Notes: generated by a model not told the origin, from the letters alone. DNA of 64,000 nt from Alphaproteobacteria bacterium LSUCC0396 (GCA_041228345.1 CP166131.1:2039001-2103000), one strand, 5' to 3'. Positions 24,340 to 33,462 are shown, counted from the stretch's first letter. A program made the numbers and translations.

Positions 24340-24906
24340 TTACGCGTCGTAGGTCAGAAAATGCAATAGGGCTTTGCCATAGCTGCGCTGATCAATCACG
24401 CTTAGGCCGCTGGCAAGGTCTTGGCTCTCTAGAGTTTCGGTTTTAGCGGTTTCGATAATAATAATCGCTCCACTGGCAAGCGCGCCAATCCTGGCTAACG
24501 CGGCAACCGCCGTCTGCCCGCCGCCTGTCTGATACGGCGCATCAGCAAAAACGATATTCGCTGGCGCACCGCGCCAATGTACCAGCCCCAGCGCATCAGC
24601 CGCCAGAACGGCGCTTGCTGATTGAAACCGCAATTTGTTGATATTGGCGCGCAAAACTGCAAGGGCGGCAGGCTCATTTTCAATAAAACTGGCAAAGGCA
24701 GCCCCGCGCGAAATTGCCTCCAGCCCGAGCGCGCCAGTGCCCGCAAAAGCATCAATGACCTGACTGCCTGCCAGTAAACCGCTAAACCGGCCTGACTGCA
24801 GAATGTTGAATAATGACTCGCGAACCCGATCTGCCGTTGGCCGGGTTTTAACGGTGTCCAGTTTTGCGAGGACTGCCCCGCGACGGCTTCCCGCTATGAT
24901 TCGCAT
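24340..24906 (-). CDS. rsmD: 16S rRNA (guanine(966)-N2)-methyltransferase
   Basis: This 188-aa SAM-dependent enzyme modifies G966 of 16S rRNA. The N-terminus MRIIAGSRRGAVL and TRPTADRVRESLFNIL are diagnostic, followed by DAFAGTGALGLEAISRGA (SAM site) and the catalytic DAPY (residues in FADAPYQ), a variant of NPPY. The ATG at 24906 has GAGG 6 nt upstream and is the family start; the frame is open further upstream only because it overlaps the rluB tail. The 5' end overlaps the 3' end of the rluB gene by 59 bp in another frame. Confidence 0.93.
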   Translation of the reverse strand: MRIIAGSRRGAVLAKLDTVKTRPTADRVRESLFNILQSGRFSGLLAGSQVIDAFAGTGALGLEAISRGAAFASFIENEPAALAVLRANINKLRFQSASAVLAADALGLVHWRGAPANIVFADAPYQTGGGQTAVAALARIGALASGAIIIIETAKTETLESQDLASGLSVIDQRSYGKALLHFLTYDA

Positions 24907-25735
24907 GTCTGCCTCTTTTTGGGCCTGATTTATGAGCTGGTTTATTAATCGAAAGCTTTGGCTTTTCACTGGCGGCAAGGGCGGCATCGCCCAGCCCAAG
25001 CTGATCTGCCAGAACCCGTGGTTTAATCTGTTCGATAGCACCATCTTCAAGGTCGCCAAGCTGGAACGGGCCATAGGAAATGCGGATCAGGCGGCTGACT
25101 TTATGCCCAAGATATTCCATGATGCGGCGAATTTCGCGGTTCTTGCCCTCACGAATGGCGACGGTAAGCCACGCATTGCTGGCCATCTGCCGATCCAGCC
25201 GCGCAACAACCTCGCCATAGCGGATCCCGTCAATGGTCACACCATCGGCAAGGGCGGCAAGCTGTTCTTCGTTGACATGGCCTTGTATGCGCACCCGATA
25301 TTTCCGGCTCCAGCCGGTTGATGGCAATTCCAAATGACGGGCAAGATCGCCATCATTGGTCATCAGCAACAAGCCTTCTGAATCCAGATCAAGCCGTCCA
25401 ACCGTCATCAGACGCGGTAGATTTCGCGGTAAATGGTCAAAGATCGTTTCGCGGTTCTGCTCGTCGCGGTCGCTCACAACAAGGCCGCGCGGTTTATAAT
25501 AACGCCATAAACCAGCCGGCTCGCGTGCTGGTAACGGCTTGCCATCAATGGTGATTTTGTCACTGGCGCTAACATTTAGCGCCGGACTGGTAATCACCGC
25601 GCCATTAACGCTAACGCGCCCATCCAGAATTCGAGCCTCGGCCTCACGGCGCGAGCAGATGCCCGCCCGGGCGATGCGTTTGGCAATGCGCTCGGACTCG
25701 GCCATCTCGTCAAGGGTGAAACTTTGTTTTGTCAT
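24848..25735 (-). CDS. rluB: rRNA pseudouridine synthase, RluB/RsuA family
   Basis: This 295-aa protein isomerises a uridine in rRNA (RluB makes position 2605 in 23S). It has an N-terminal S4 domain (RIAKRIARAGICSRREAEARILDG) and the catalytic domain with VGRLDLDSEGLLLMTNDGDL, in which the first D after RL is the nucleophile, then the EGKNREIRRIMEYLG helix. The C-terminal 45 residues are a lysine/arginine-rich tail. I place the start at the ATG at 25735 (MTKQSFTLDEMAES); the longer open frame would run into the divergent tadA region. rsmD follows with a 59-bp overlap. Confidence 0.9.
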   Translation of the reverse strand: MTKQSFTLDEMAESERIAKRIARAGICSRREAEARILDGRVSVNGAVITSPALNVSASDKITIDGKPLPAREPAGLWRYYKPRGLVVSDRDEQNRETIFDHLPRNLPRLMTVGRLDLDSEGLLLMTNDGDLARHLELPSTGWSRKYRVRIQGHVNEEQLAALADGVTIDGIRYGEVVARLDRQMASNAWLTVAIREGKNREIRRIMEYLGHKVSRLIRISYGPFQLGDLEDGAIEQIKPRVLADQLGLGDAALAASEKPKLSINKPAHKSGPKRGRHANHSGKPSRGSPRKTGHR

Positions 25736-25888
25736 GCGCTTGGATGTAGCCGGAAATCTGGCGCTTGGCAAATGCCAATCTGCAAGCTGCGGTAAATCGG
25801 CAAGCGTTGCGGGTTTCATTGGGCCGGTTGCGCGCAGTATTTTTGCTTGGTAAAGCCGGCCATCTATGCCAACAAGGAGAGCATGAAG

Positions 25889-26332
25889 ATGAAAGGCTAT
25901 ATGGATAAGGTTTTGGTCGCCGCCGCCGCCGCCGCCGCCGCGGGTGAAGTGCCGGTTGCAGCGGCAATTACCGATGCTGATGGCGGGCTTATCGCGCTTG
26001 CTGAAAACCGAATGATCCGTGACGGCAATGCACTTCATCATGCTGAAATTCTGGCAATCGAGGCAGCAATGGCAATAACCGGCCGCTCGCGGCTTGATGG
26101 TTATGATCTATGGGTTTCGCTGGAGCCATGCACGATGTGTGCGGGGGCGATTGCACATGCAAGGCTGCGGCGGGTCTATTTTGCCGCGCATGATGAAAAG
26201 GCGGGTGCCGTTGAGTCTGGCGTGCGGTTTTTCGACAGTGCATCCTGTCACCACCGGCCCGAGGTTTATGGCGGAATTGGTGCGGCTGAGGCACGCGCAA
26301 TGCTGCAAGCGTTTTTTGCAGTGCGCCGCTAG
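25889..26332 (+). CDS. tadA: tRNA-specific adenosine deaminase
   Basis: This 147-aa zinc enzyme makes inosine at the wobble position of tRNA-Arg(ACG). The catalytic HAE (51-53) and the zinc pair in PCTMCAGAIAHARL (PC at 80-81, C at 84) are intact. Three in-frame ATGs lie close together; the GGAG at 25876-25879 is 3 nt from the ATG at 25883 but 9 nt from the ATG at 25889, so I choose the latter (MKGYMDKVLV). An (Ala)8 run encoded by a GCC repeat lies in the first helix. The 3' end overlaps convergent purD by 4 bp. Confidence 0.93.
   Translation: MKGYMDKVLVAAAAAAAAGEVPVAAAITDADGGLIALAENRMIRDGNALHHAEILAIEAAMAITGRSRLDGYDLWVSLEPCTMCAGAIAHARLRRVYFAAHDEKAGAVESGVRFFDSASCHHRPEVYGGIGAAEARAMLQAFFAVRR
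25919..25942. repeat. (GCC)7-GCG trinucleotide run in tadA
   Basis: Seven GCC codons and one GCG encode eight alanines in the N-terminal helix of TadA. Loss or gain of single units would keep the reading frame. Confidence 0.85.
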
Positions 26333-27588
26333 ATTTTGGCAATATCGCTTCGGTAAAAGCCGTTTTCCCAGTCAATCTTTGCGACCGCTTCATAGGCATG
26401 GCGGCGTGCCGATGCCGCATCATCACCAAGCGCGGTTACCGCAAGCACTCGCCCGCCAACCGCAATCAGATCACCATTATCCGCAAGCGCAGTTCCGGCA
26501 TGAAAGACGTGGCAATCGGCAACCGCTTCAGCCGCATCTGTATTTCTGATCACACTGCCCTTTTCATAGCGGCCCGGATAGCCTTTATTCGCCATCACCA
26601 CGGTGACAGCCGCACGCTGATCCCAGCGCATATCAAAATGATGCAGGCTGGCGGTTGTTGTTGCCAACATTGCACTGACGATGTCGGTTTTTAGCCGTGG
26701 CAGAATTACTTGTGCTTCAGGGTCGCCAAAGCGGCAGTTGAATTCGATGACTTGCGGGCCGTCATCGGTAAGCATCAACCCGACATAGAGAACCCCGCGA
26801 TAGGGCGCGCCTTCGGCGGCCATGCCGCGTACGACCGGATGAACTATTTGCTGCATCACCTGATCTTCAAGCGCTTTATCCAGCCGCGGTGATGGCGAAA
26901 TCGCCCCCATCCCGCCGGTATTTGGCCCTGTATCATTGTCATAGGCGCGTTTATGGTCTTGGGCAGTCGCCATTAAAATTGCCGTATCGCCGTCCAGCAG
27001 GGCAAATAGCGAGGCTTCGGGGCCGCTGATCCGCTGTTCGATGACAATCGTTTTGCCTGAATCACCAAACTGGCCATCCAGCATTGATTTTGCGGCGGCC
27101 TTAGCAGTTTCAGAATCATCGGCGACCACGACGCCCTTGCCGGCGGCAAGCCCATCTGCCTTGATCACGCAAATGCCGCCAAGCTGGTCAATATGCTGGC
27201 AGGCGGCGGCATAGTCGCTAACCGGATAATAGGCTGGTTGGGGAACGTTGTGACGCGCGCAAAAGGCGCGGGCAAATTCCTTGGAGCCTTCAAGCCGGGC
27301 AGCGGCGGCACTTGGCCCGAACACGGCAATGCCCAGCCCAGCCAGCCGATCAGCCAAACCCTCGACAAGAGGTACCTCAGGGCCGATTACAACAAGGTCG
27401 GCAGCGATTTCACTGGCAAGTGCGCATAACCCATCCAGATCATCAGCGGCGACTGGCCGCAATTCGCCGTAAGGTGCCATACCGGGGTTGCCTGGGGCAA
27501 TGACAAGGCGGGTGGTTAGCGGCGAGTCTACAAGTGACCAGGCAAGCGCGTGTTCGCGCCCACCGCTGCCAATTAGTAAAATGTTCAT
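26329..27588 (-). CDS. purD: phosphoribosylamine-glycine ligase
   Basis: This 419-aa ATP-grasp enzyme carries out the second step of purine synthesis. It shows MNILLIGSGGREHALAWSL at the N-terminus, GPEVPLVEGLAD, the ATP-grasp GICVIKADGLAAGKGVVVA, and YDNDTGPNTGGMGAISP followed by EFNCRFGDPEAQVILPR. The ATG at 27588 has AAAGGA about 8 nt upstream and matches the family start; the frame is open further upstream. Only 54 bp separate it from the divergent xseA start, so the promoters must be compact or overlapping. Confidence 0.96.
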   Translation of the reverse strand: MNILLIGSGGREHALAWSLVDSPLTTRLVIAPGNPGMAPYGELRPVAADDLDGLCALASEIAADLVVIGPEVPLVEGLADRLAGLGIAVFGPSAAAARLEGSKEFARAFCARHNVPQPAYYPVSDYAAACQHIDQLGGICVIKADGLAAGKGVVVADDSETAKAAAKSMLDGQFGDSGKTIVIEQRISGPEASLFALLDGDTAILMATAQDHKRAYDNDTGPNTGGMGAISPSPRLDKALEDQVMQQIVHPVVRGMAAEGAPYRGVLYVGLMLTDDGPQVIEFNCRFGDPEAQVILPRLKTDIVSAMLATTTASLHHFDMRWDQRAAVTVVMANKGYPGRYEKGSVIRNTDAAEAVADCHVFHAGTALADNGDLIAVGGRVLAVTALGDDAASARRHAYEAVAKIDWENGFYRSDIAKI

Positions 27589-27642
27589 CAGATAATCCTT
27601 TGGTGTTGCGGCGCGACCAATATGGCATAAGATGGGTTCATC

Positions 27643-29196
27643 ATGGAAGAGGGCGAACAGCAAATCAGTGGCGATAACGCGCCGTATTTGACGATAAGCG
27701 AGCTATCGCGGGCGGTAAAGACCACCGTTGAGACCGCGTTCGAGTTTGTGCGGGTGCGGGCGGAAATTTCGCGCCCCAATAAGGCCCCGTCAGGCCATCT
27801 TTATTTCACCCTAAAGGACGAGAAATCGACCCTTGCCGCGGTCTGTTGGAAAACCATGACAGCCAATTTGGCAGTTCAGCCCGAAGAGGGGCTTGAGGTG
27901 ATTGTCACTGGCCGGCTGACAACTTTTGCAGGTCAGTCGAAATATCAAATGATCGTCAGCCAGATGGAAATTGCTGGCGAGGGGGCTTTGCTCAAACAGC
28001 TAGAGGATCGCCGCCGAATGCTTGCCGCCGAAGGGCTGTTCGACGCGGAACGCAAAAAGAAAATACCAAAGATGCCAGCCGTGATTGGCGTGGTCACAAG
28101 CCCAACCGGCGCCGTTATCCGCGATATTTTGCACCGGCTCCATGACCGGTTTGGGGTAAGGGTGTTGATATGGGGAACGCTGGTTCAAGGGCGTGAGGCG
28201 GCTGGACAGGTCGCCGCCGCAATTCGCGGCTTTGATGCGATGCACGAGGATGGCTCTCTGCCACGGCCAGATTTATTGATTGTTGCGCGTGGCGGTGGTG
28301 CGTTAGAAGATTTATGGGCCTTTAATGAAGAGGCCGTGGTGCGCGCCGTTGCGGAATGCCGGATACCGGTAATTTCGGCAATTGGGCATGAGACTGACAC
28401 GACGTTGATTGACCATGCCGCTGATTTGCGCGCCCCAACCCCGACGGCAGCGGCCGAACTTGCAGTGCCGGTGAAAACTGATCTTGCCGCCCATATAAGT
28501 GAAATTGACGCACGGCTGATGCGTGCCACCGCGCAAAAGTTGCAAAATTCAGGGCAGCGCGCGGCGATGGCAGCACGCGGCCTGATTGATCCGGATGACC
28601 TGATCCAGCGGCGGGCCGAAACATTGGATTATGCGCTAGGGGGGCTGGTGCGGGGGCTTGACCGGTGGTTGTCAGCGCGCACCGTGCGGCTGTCGGGATT
28701 GGCGGGCCGCCTGCAACCGCCCGAAACCAAACTTGTCGCGGCGCATGGCCGCCTATCGCAGATTAGCCAGCGCTTTGATCAGCATCTTGCAAATGGCCTT
28801 AGCCAGCGCCAGCAAAAGCTTGATAATCTGGTCAAGCTGCTTGATGCCAACTCATTTGAGCGGGTGCTTGATCGCGGTTTTGCGCTGGTAACAGACATAA
28901 GCGGAACGCCCATTAAACGTGCCGCAATAGCACCAGATCATGCGGCGGTCACGATCCGCTTTGCCGATGGGACGCGCGCCGCAATTTTGGGCCATGATGA
29001 TGCGCGTGCAAAACCCCAAAAAACCGGGCCTGACGCCCCGTCTGGTCAAAACCCATCAGGTCAGGACTCGTCTGGCCAAAACCCATCAGGTCAGGGCTCG
29101 TCTGGTCAAAATCACGCAACAGATAGCGCGCAGGCCGCGAAACCAAAACCGTCTAAAAAACCCAAAGCTGATGAACGGCAAGACACGTTATTTTAG
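27643..29196 (+). CDS. xseA: exodeoxyribonuclease VII large subunit
   Basis: This 517-aa subunit degrades single-stranded DNA together with XseB. The N-terminal OB fold (YLTISELSRAVKTTVETAF and SGHLYFTLKDEKSTLAAVCW) is followed by the nuclease core with GVVTSPTGAVIRDI, LIVARGGGALEDLWAFNEE and SAIGHETDTTLIDHAADLRAP, then a long helical region. The last 60 residues are unusual: a 30-bp tandem duplication encodes repeated SGQNPSGQDS units before a lysine-rich end. No xseB was seen nearby. Confidence 0.94.
   Translation: MEEGEQQISGDNAPYLTISELSRAVKTTVETAFEFVRVRAEISRPNKAPSGHLYFTLKDEKSTLAAVCWKTMTANLAVQPEEGLEVIVTGRLTTFAGQSKYQMIVSQMEIAGEGALLKQLEDRRRMLAAEGLFDAERKKKIPKMPAVIGVVTSPTGAVIRDILHRLHDRFGVRVLIWGTLVQGREAAGQVAAAIRGFDAMHEDGSLPRPDLLIVARGGGALEDLWAFNEEAVVRAVAECRIPVISAIGHETDTTLIDHAADLRAPTPTAAAELAVPVKTDLAAHISEIDARLMRATAQKLQNSGQRAAMAARGLIDPDDLIQRRAETLDYALGGLVRGLDRWLSARTVRLSGLAGRLQPPETKLVAAHGRLSQISQRFDQHLANGLSQRQQKLDNLVKLLDANSFERVLDRGFALVTDISGTPIKRAAIAPDHAAVTIRFADGTRAAILGHDDARAKPQKTGPDAPSGQNPSGQDSSGQNPSGQGSSGQNHATDSAQAAKPKPSKKPKADERQDTLF
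29041..29115. repeat. 30-bp tandem repeat (2.5 copies) in the xseA 3' end
   Basis: Two 30-bp units (29041-29070 and 29071-29100) differ at only two positions, and a half unit follows. Each 30-bp unit is itself two diverged 15-bp halves encoding SGQ-x-x. All copies keep the xseA frame. Confidence 0.9.
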
Positions 29197-29225
29197 CCGG
29201 ATTTTAGGGGGGTTTTTAGCGGATT

Positions 29226-29247
29226 TTTTAGCTAGGTTTTAGCTAGA
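29226..29247. repeat. 11-bp tandem duplication between xseA and the acyltransferase gene
   Basis: TTTTAGCTAGG is followed directly by TTTTAGCTAGA in a T-rich stretch between the two convergent genes; the last few bases enter the 3' end of the acyltransferase gene. Confidence 0.65.
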
Positions 29248-30136
29248 TTTTCTTGCCCCAACGCCGATGCGGCCAAAACCATTGTTCAGGCGCGGCGCGA
29301 ATCCAGCTCTCGATTTCTGCGTTGATTGCGGTTGCTAAAGCCAGAACGGCGGCATCATCGGCCGTCGGTGGCAGTTCGATCGGCGGCGAAATGGTGACGC
29401 GGAACCGGCAGCCATCGAGCCGCTCGGTTCGCATATAAAGCAATGGTGCCTGCTTCTTGATGGCGACTTTGATATGGCCGATTGAGGTGCGCGCCGGATG
29501 ACCAAAAAACGGCACTGATTTGCCCTCACGAAGCTGTTGGTCGACAAGCAGGCACATCATCTGGCCTTTTCGAAGTGACGTGACCATGCCAAGCGCCGCC
29601 TCGCGGCCTTTGCGATAGATATCACCGCCATAGGTTTGCTGGCGGCGATGTAAAAGCCCGGATAACAGCGGATTGTTCAATGGCCGATAGATGGCCGCCA
29701 CCTTTTTGCCGGTGGATAGTGCCGCAAACGGGCCAAATTCCCAATTTCCAATATGCGCGCCAATCAGAAACCCGCCGCGATCAATCGCCGGTAGATGCTC
29801 TAGCCCGACAAATTCAACCCAGCCCTTATCAACGATCGAATTGATATGCGGATATTCGCCAATGACCCGCCCTAAATTACCCCACATCGCGCGCAGGATC
29901 CGGTCCTTTTCCTGCTGGTCAAGCTCGGGCATTGCATGATTGATATTCTGCAGGGCGCGTTTGTGCCATGGGGTCAATGGTGCCAAAAGCCCCAGAATAA
30001 ATCCCATCGCAGCACTGGCAAAGCGCGCCGGTAACAGCCGCGCAAAATAGAACAGCCCAAAGCCAAGCAAAGCCTCAATTGGCCAGCGGATCATTTGCCA
30101 AAAGCGTTTTTGCACAAGCGTTGCCGAGCGCACCAT
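29243..30136 (-). CDS. lipid A biosynthesis acyltransferase (LpxL/HtrB family)
   Basis: This 297-aa membrane-associated enzyme should add a secondary acyl chain to a lipid A precursor. It has one N-terminal hydrophobic segment and the acyltransferase catalytic motif GAHIGNWEFGPFAAL (H-x4-E), then AIYRPLNNPL and a LLVDQQLREGKSVPFFGHPA stretch. It closes a leftward set DUF374-waaA-lpxK-lpxL, and its start is 5 bp after the lpxK stop. Whether it is a true LpxL or a paralogue cannot be decided from sequence. Confidence 0.88.
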   Translation of the reverse strand: MVRSATLVQKRFWQMIRWPIEALLGFGLFYFARLLPARFASAAMGFILGLLAPLTPWHKRALQNINHAMPELDQQEKDRILRAMWGNLGRVIGEYPHINSIVDKGWVEFVGLEHLPAIDRGGFLIGAHIGNWEFGPFAALSTGKKVAAIYRPLNNPLLSGLLHRRQQTYGGDIYRKGREAALGMVTSLRKGQMMCLLVDQQLREGKSVPFFGHPARTSIGHIKVAIKKQAPLLYMRTERLDGCRFRVTISPPIELPPTADDAAVLALATAINAEIESWIRAAPEQWFWPHRRWGKKI

Positions 30137-30141
30137 TGGGG

Positions 30142-31131
30142 TCAGGCTCCCTTTCCGGCGATTGTCGCGACGATGGTATCGAGCAGGCTATCGGCGTTTT
30201 CAAGATCGAGGGTCACTGGCAAAAACCCAACGCGCTCACGCCATTCTGCGGGCAGGCGCACCCAGTCTTTTTTGGTGGTGATTAGGGCCGCCCCCAGTCT
30301 GGCTGCATCTTCTTGCAACCTAACCAGATCAGCCTCACTATAGGGATGATGATCGGCAAAGGCTAACTCGCGAACGATGTTTACACCGGCATCACGCAAG
30401 GTGGTAAAGAACCGCTTTGGTCTGCCAATCCCGGCAAAGGCCAGAACGGGGTTCCCGTCAAATGCGTCAATAGTGCTCGCATCCGCGGATAGATTGCCGC
30501 TAAAAACCGGCATATGAGGCCGCAATGAAGCGGCAATCGCTGTTTCATCTCGACCATTTATAATGGCAGCCTGAATGGTCTTTAGACCGGATTGAAAGCC
30601 GATACGAAGCGGCCCTGCCGGAATGAGCCAGCCATTGCCAATACCAACATTGCCGTCAAACACACCAATCGCAAAATCCTTGGCGATATAGGGGTTTTGC
30701 AGGCCATCATCCATCAAGATTACATCATGCTGACCAGTTGCCGCAATCACTGCCGCACCAGCGACACGGTCACGCGCCACCAGAACATCGCGGCTTTCGG
30801 CCAGCATCAGGGCTTCATCACCGACATCGTTGGCATGATGCAGGCTGTGATCAACCCATTGCGGTCGCTGCGCCGTTCCGCCATAGCCGCGGATTAAGAT
30901 TGCAGGTTTATGGCCGCGATCCTTTAGCTGGTCATAGAGGAATGACGAAACTGGGGTTTTGCCGGTGCCGCCAGCACTGAAATTTCCGATGCAAATCACC
31001 GGTAATACCGCCGCTGTTTCCTGTGCCATCCGGTTGCGAATGGCGGTTGCCACGGCCCATAGGCCAGCCGCTGGCAACAATAATGCCGCAATCACGCCGC
31101 GGCTTGTCCAGAAATCGGGTGTTTTTATCAT
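30142..31131 (-). CDS. lpxK: tetraacyldisaccharide 4'-kinase
   Basis: This 329-aa enzyme phosphorylates the 4' position of the lipid A disaccharide at the inner membrane. The N-terminal helix anchors it, and the Walker A motif GNFSAGGTGKTPVSSFL follows, with IRGYGG and the acidic loop DDGLQNPYIAKD downstream. The C-terminal TTKKDWVRLP is also typical. It lies between waaA and the acyltransferase gene, as in many alphaproteobacterial genomes, where the genes for Kdo-lipid A steps are clustered. Confidence 0.95.
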   Translation of the reverse strand: MIKTPDFWTSRGVIAALLLPAAGLWAVATAIRNRMAQETAAVLPVICIGNFSAGGTGKTPVSSFLYDQLKDRGHKPAILIRGYGGTAQRPQWVDHSLHHANDVGDEALMLAESRDVLVARDRVAGAAVIAATGQHDVILMDDGLQNPYIAKDFAIGVFDGNVGIGNGWLIPAGPLRIGFQSGLKTIQAAIINGRDETAIAASLRPHMPVFSGNLSADASTIDAFDGNPVLAFAGIGRPKRFFTTLRDAGVNIVRELAFADHHPYSEADLVRLQEDAARLGAALITTKKDWVRLPAEWRERVGFLPVTLDLENADSLLDTIVATIAGKGA

Positions 31132-31186
31132 CGGTTAATCACGGGTGGCTGTTTCATTATCTCATCTAATGGCTATTTTTGTTCAG

Positions 31187-32509
31187 CTACCTGTTGCTCA
31201 GTAGCGTGCAGTCCAGAATTTGTTTTGCGGCGACCTCGCACCGGCGGGCGGCAGTGTCGGCATAGGTTTTGGCAGCGGCGGCAATCTGTCGGCGTTTATC
31301 TTTATCATCTATTATGCCGCGCGCCAATCTGGCCAGCTGTTGGCCTGTTGCCGTTGCATCAGTCACAGCATCCTCGGCGATATCAAACACCACCCCCTCA
31401 TCACGAAGACCAGCAAATTCGGCGGTGTTTTTGAAAATATGTGGGCCGGTGATAATCGGCAAGCCGAAAGCGGCTGGCTCAAGCGGGTTATGCCCGCCTT
31501 TTGGCGCAAAAGCGCCGCCAAGAACAACCAGATCGGCAAGGCTGAAAAGACTGCCCAATTCCCCAAAACTGTCCATAATATAAATATTGTGATCCGGTGA
31601 TGGCCACTGGCCGCGGCTGCGTTGTGGTGCATGATTGCTGTCTGCTGCAATTCTGGCGCCCCGGTGCGGATGTCGTGGCGCGATGATCGTTAACCAGTTA
31701 TCGCCGTGTTCTGTGTCGGTAAGCGCGTTTGCGGCGGCAATGATGCTGGCATCTTCACCTTCATGCGTTGAGGCAGCAAGCAAGACATGGCGAGAGCCAA
31801 TGGCTGTTTTCAGCTGTTTGCTAAGCGCTGGATCAACTGCCGCCAGCGAGCCTAGCTTTAAGGATCCTAAAACAGTAATACTAGCCGCGTCTGCGCCAAG
31901 AGTTTCGAACTGGCTGGCCTGTTGTTCATTAACGGCGAATATGTGCTGCGGCGCCGAAAAAACGGCCTTTGCCATGACCGGTTGTCGCTGCCAACGGAGA
32001 AAGGCGTCACGCGATAATTGTGACGAGGCAAACACGATCGGAACGGATTTGGCGGCGGTTCGGGTAATCAGGTTAGGCCAGAAATCGGACTCGATAAAAA
32101 TAGCCAGCACTGGATTTGTTTTCGCTAAAAACCGGTCAACAAAAAGCGGATGGTCAAGCGGCTGAAACGCGTGCGAAAGGCAAACGCCCTTGGCGATTTC
32201 CTTTTCAACCATCGCGGCGGCGCTGACCGTGTTGGTGGTGATCAGCAATTTAGCTGTTGGCAATTCGTCGATAAGCGCCGTGGCCAGGCCAATCGCGGCA
32301 ACAGTCTCACCAACGCTGACCGCGTGAATCCAGATTACCTCGCCCTGTTCCTGATCGCCAATTGAGCCTTGATCAAAATGAGGTAAGCCATAGCGGTCTT
32401 GAAGGCGGGCAATTACCTCCTTGCCGCGCCATGCACGCCAGCGCAGCAAAATTGGAATTACCGGACGAAGCAGATGCCAGATAAAATTATAGAGGGCGAA
32501 TCTTATCAT
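31187..32509 (-). CDS. waaA: 3-deoxy-D-manno-octulosonic acid (Kdo) transferase
   Basis: This 440-aa GT30 glycosyltransferase attaches Kdo to lipid IVA. It has an N-terminal membrane anchor (FALYNFIWHLLRPVIPILL), VIWIHAVSVGETVAA, the ESDFWPN segment (IFIESDFWPNLI), SSQLSRDAFLRW, and in the C-terminal Rossmann domain SFGELGSLFSLADLVVLGGAF followed by GGHNPLEPAAFGLPIITGPH. It is followed by lpxK 55 bp downstream and preceded by the DUF374 gene with a 13-bp gap. Confidence 0.95.
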   Translation of the reverse strand: MIRFALYNFIWHLLRPVIPILLRWRAWRGKEVIARLQDRYGLPHFDQGSIGDQEQGEVIWIHAVSVGETVAAIGLATALIDELPTAKLLITTNTVSAAAMVEKEIAKGVCLSHAFQPLDHPLFVDRFLAKTNPVLAIFIESDFWPNLITRTAAKSVPIVFASSQLSRDAFLRWQRQPVMAKAVFSAPQHIFAVNEQQASQFETLGADAASITVLGSLKLGSLAAVDPALSKQLKTAIGSRHVLLAASTHEGEDASIIAAANALTDTEHGDNWLTIIAPRHPHRGARIAADSNHAPQRSRGQWPSPDHNIYIMDSFGELGSLFSLADLVVLGGAFAPKGGHNPLEPAAFGLPIITGPHIFKNTAEFAGLRDEGVVFDIAEDAVTDATATGQQLARLARGIIDDKDKRRQIAAAAKTYADTAARRCEVAAKQILDCTLLSNR

Positions 32510-32522
32510 ATCAGTTTGGTCA

Positions 32523-33194
32523 TCATGGCAGCTCGGTCATCAGCCGGTCCAACGCATCGGCCTGCTTGTTCAGCGCGATTTCAAGCTGATTGCGCGCCTG
32601 CTCAAGCTGGTCTTTGCCGATGTCGTCAAGGTAAATTGGATCGCCGATGATGAACCGCCCGCGGGCAAAGGGTTTCGGAATAATAAGGCGATCCCATCCA
32701 GTGGCTCGCCAATAGCGGTCAACAGCCCAGCACATTGGTACAATCGGTTTGCCAGCAATTTGCGCAATCGCAACAGGCCCAAGCGCCGATTTTCGGGCTG
32801 GCCCCCGCGGGCCATCCGGGGTGATCGCAACAGACTCGCCGCGATCAAGTACCCGCTTTAGCCCGCGCAAGCCCGATAGCGGGTTGCGGTTTGAGCTGCC
32901 CCACACGGTTTTTACCCCGAAACAGCCAATAGCGTGCGACATCATCCGGCCATCTGCGTGCGGTGATTGCAACGCGTAAAGCGCATAGGCCGACGGCCAA
33001 AGCCATGGCATGGCCATCACCCGTTCATGCCAAAACACCATGATGATGCCATCCTGACTTGCCATAAATTTATCAGATTTTTCTTTATCAACCGTGCGCC
33101 ATCTTACGGTGATCATTAAAAGCGCGATGATGCTGCCAATTGTCCAGCCGACAAGGGCATTGCCAAATGGCGATCGTATCAATTTTTTTATCAT
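32523..33194 (-). CDS. DUF374 lysophospholipid acyltransferase-like protein
   Basis: This 223-aa protein belongs to the DUF374 family, related to PlsC-type acyltransferases. It has one N-terminal hydrophobic segment, then FWHERVMAMPWLWP (H-x-x-R), SPHADGRMMSHAIGCFGVKTV (the H-x4-D-like site), GSSNRNPLSGLRGLKRVLDRG and AITPDGPRGPARKS. The neighbouring waaA and lpxK genes suggest a role in lipid A or envelope lipid synthesis, but the substrate has not been fixed for the family. It is the first gene of the leftward cluster, divergent from msbA. Confidence 0.88.
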   Translation of the reverse strand: MIKKLIRSPFGNALVGWTIGSIIALLMITVRWRTVDKEKSDKFMASQDGIIMVFWHERVMAMPWLWPSAYALYALQSPHADGRMMSHAIGCFGVKTVWGSSNRNPLSGLRGLKRVLDRGESVAITPDGPRGPARKSALGPVAIAQIAGKPIVPMCWAVDRYWRATGWDRLIIPKPFARGRFIIGDPIYLDDIGKDQLEQARNQLEIALNKQADALDRLMTELP

Positions 33195-33462
33195 GCGCCT
33201 GAAACTGCTTTGAGGTTAAATCATCCAACGTCAAAACCTTAGCACGCAACAGGTTATTTTCGGAATGGGGTAATTTCAGGAGAGGGTGATATATAGATAG
33301 CCGATTAATCGTCACACGGCGATCAGGCAATTGCCGTTTCACAAATTTTTTCCAAACAGAGATCAATGCTTTTGGATTGGACGCCAAATTGCTACTATCG
33401 TCAAAGGGCAACGCTGTGTCTGATAGGCCCTCTTGATTGATAGGATTACCGGCTTGACCGAA

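Noticed and set aside
33088-33411. A 107-aa minus-strand frame upstream of the DUF374 gene
   Set aside because: It overlaps the start of the DUF374 gene in another frame, has no credible start signal and no protein-like composition; it is taken as chance.
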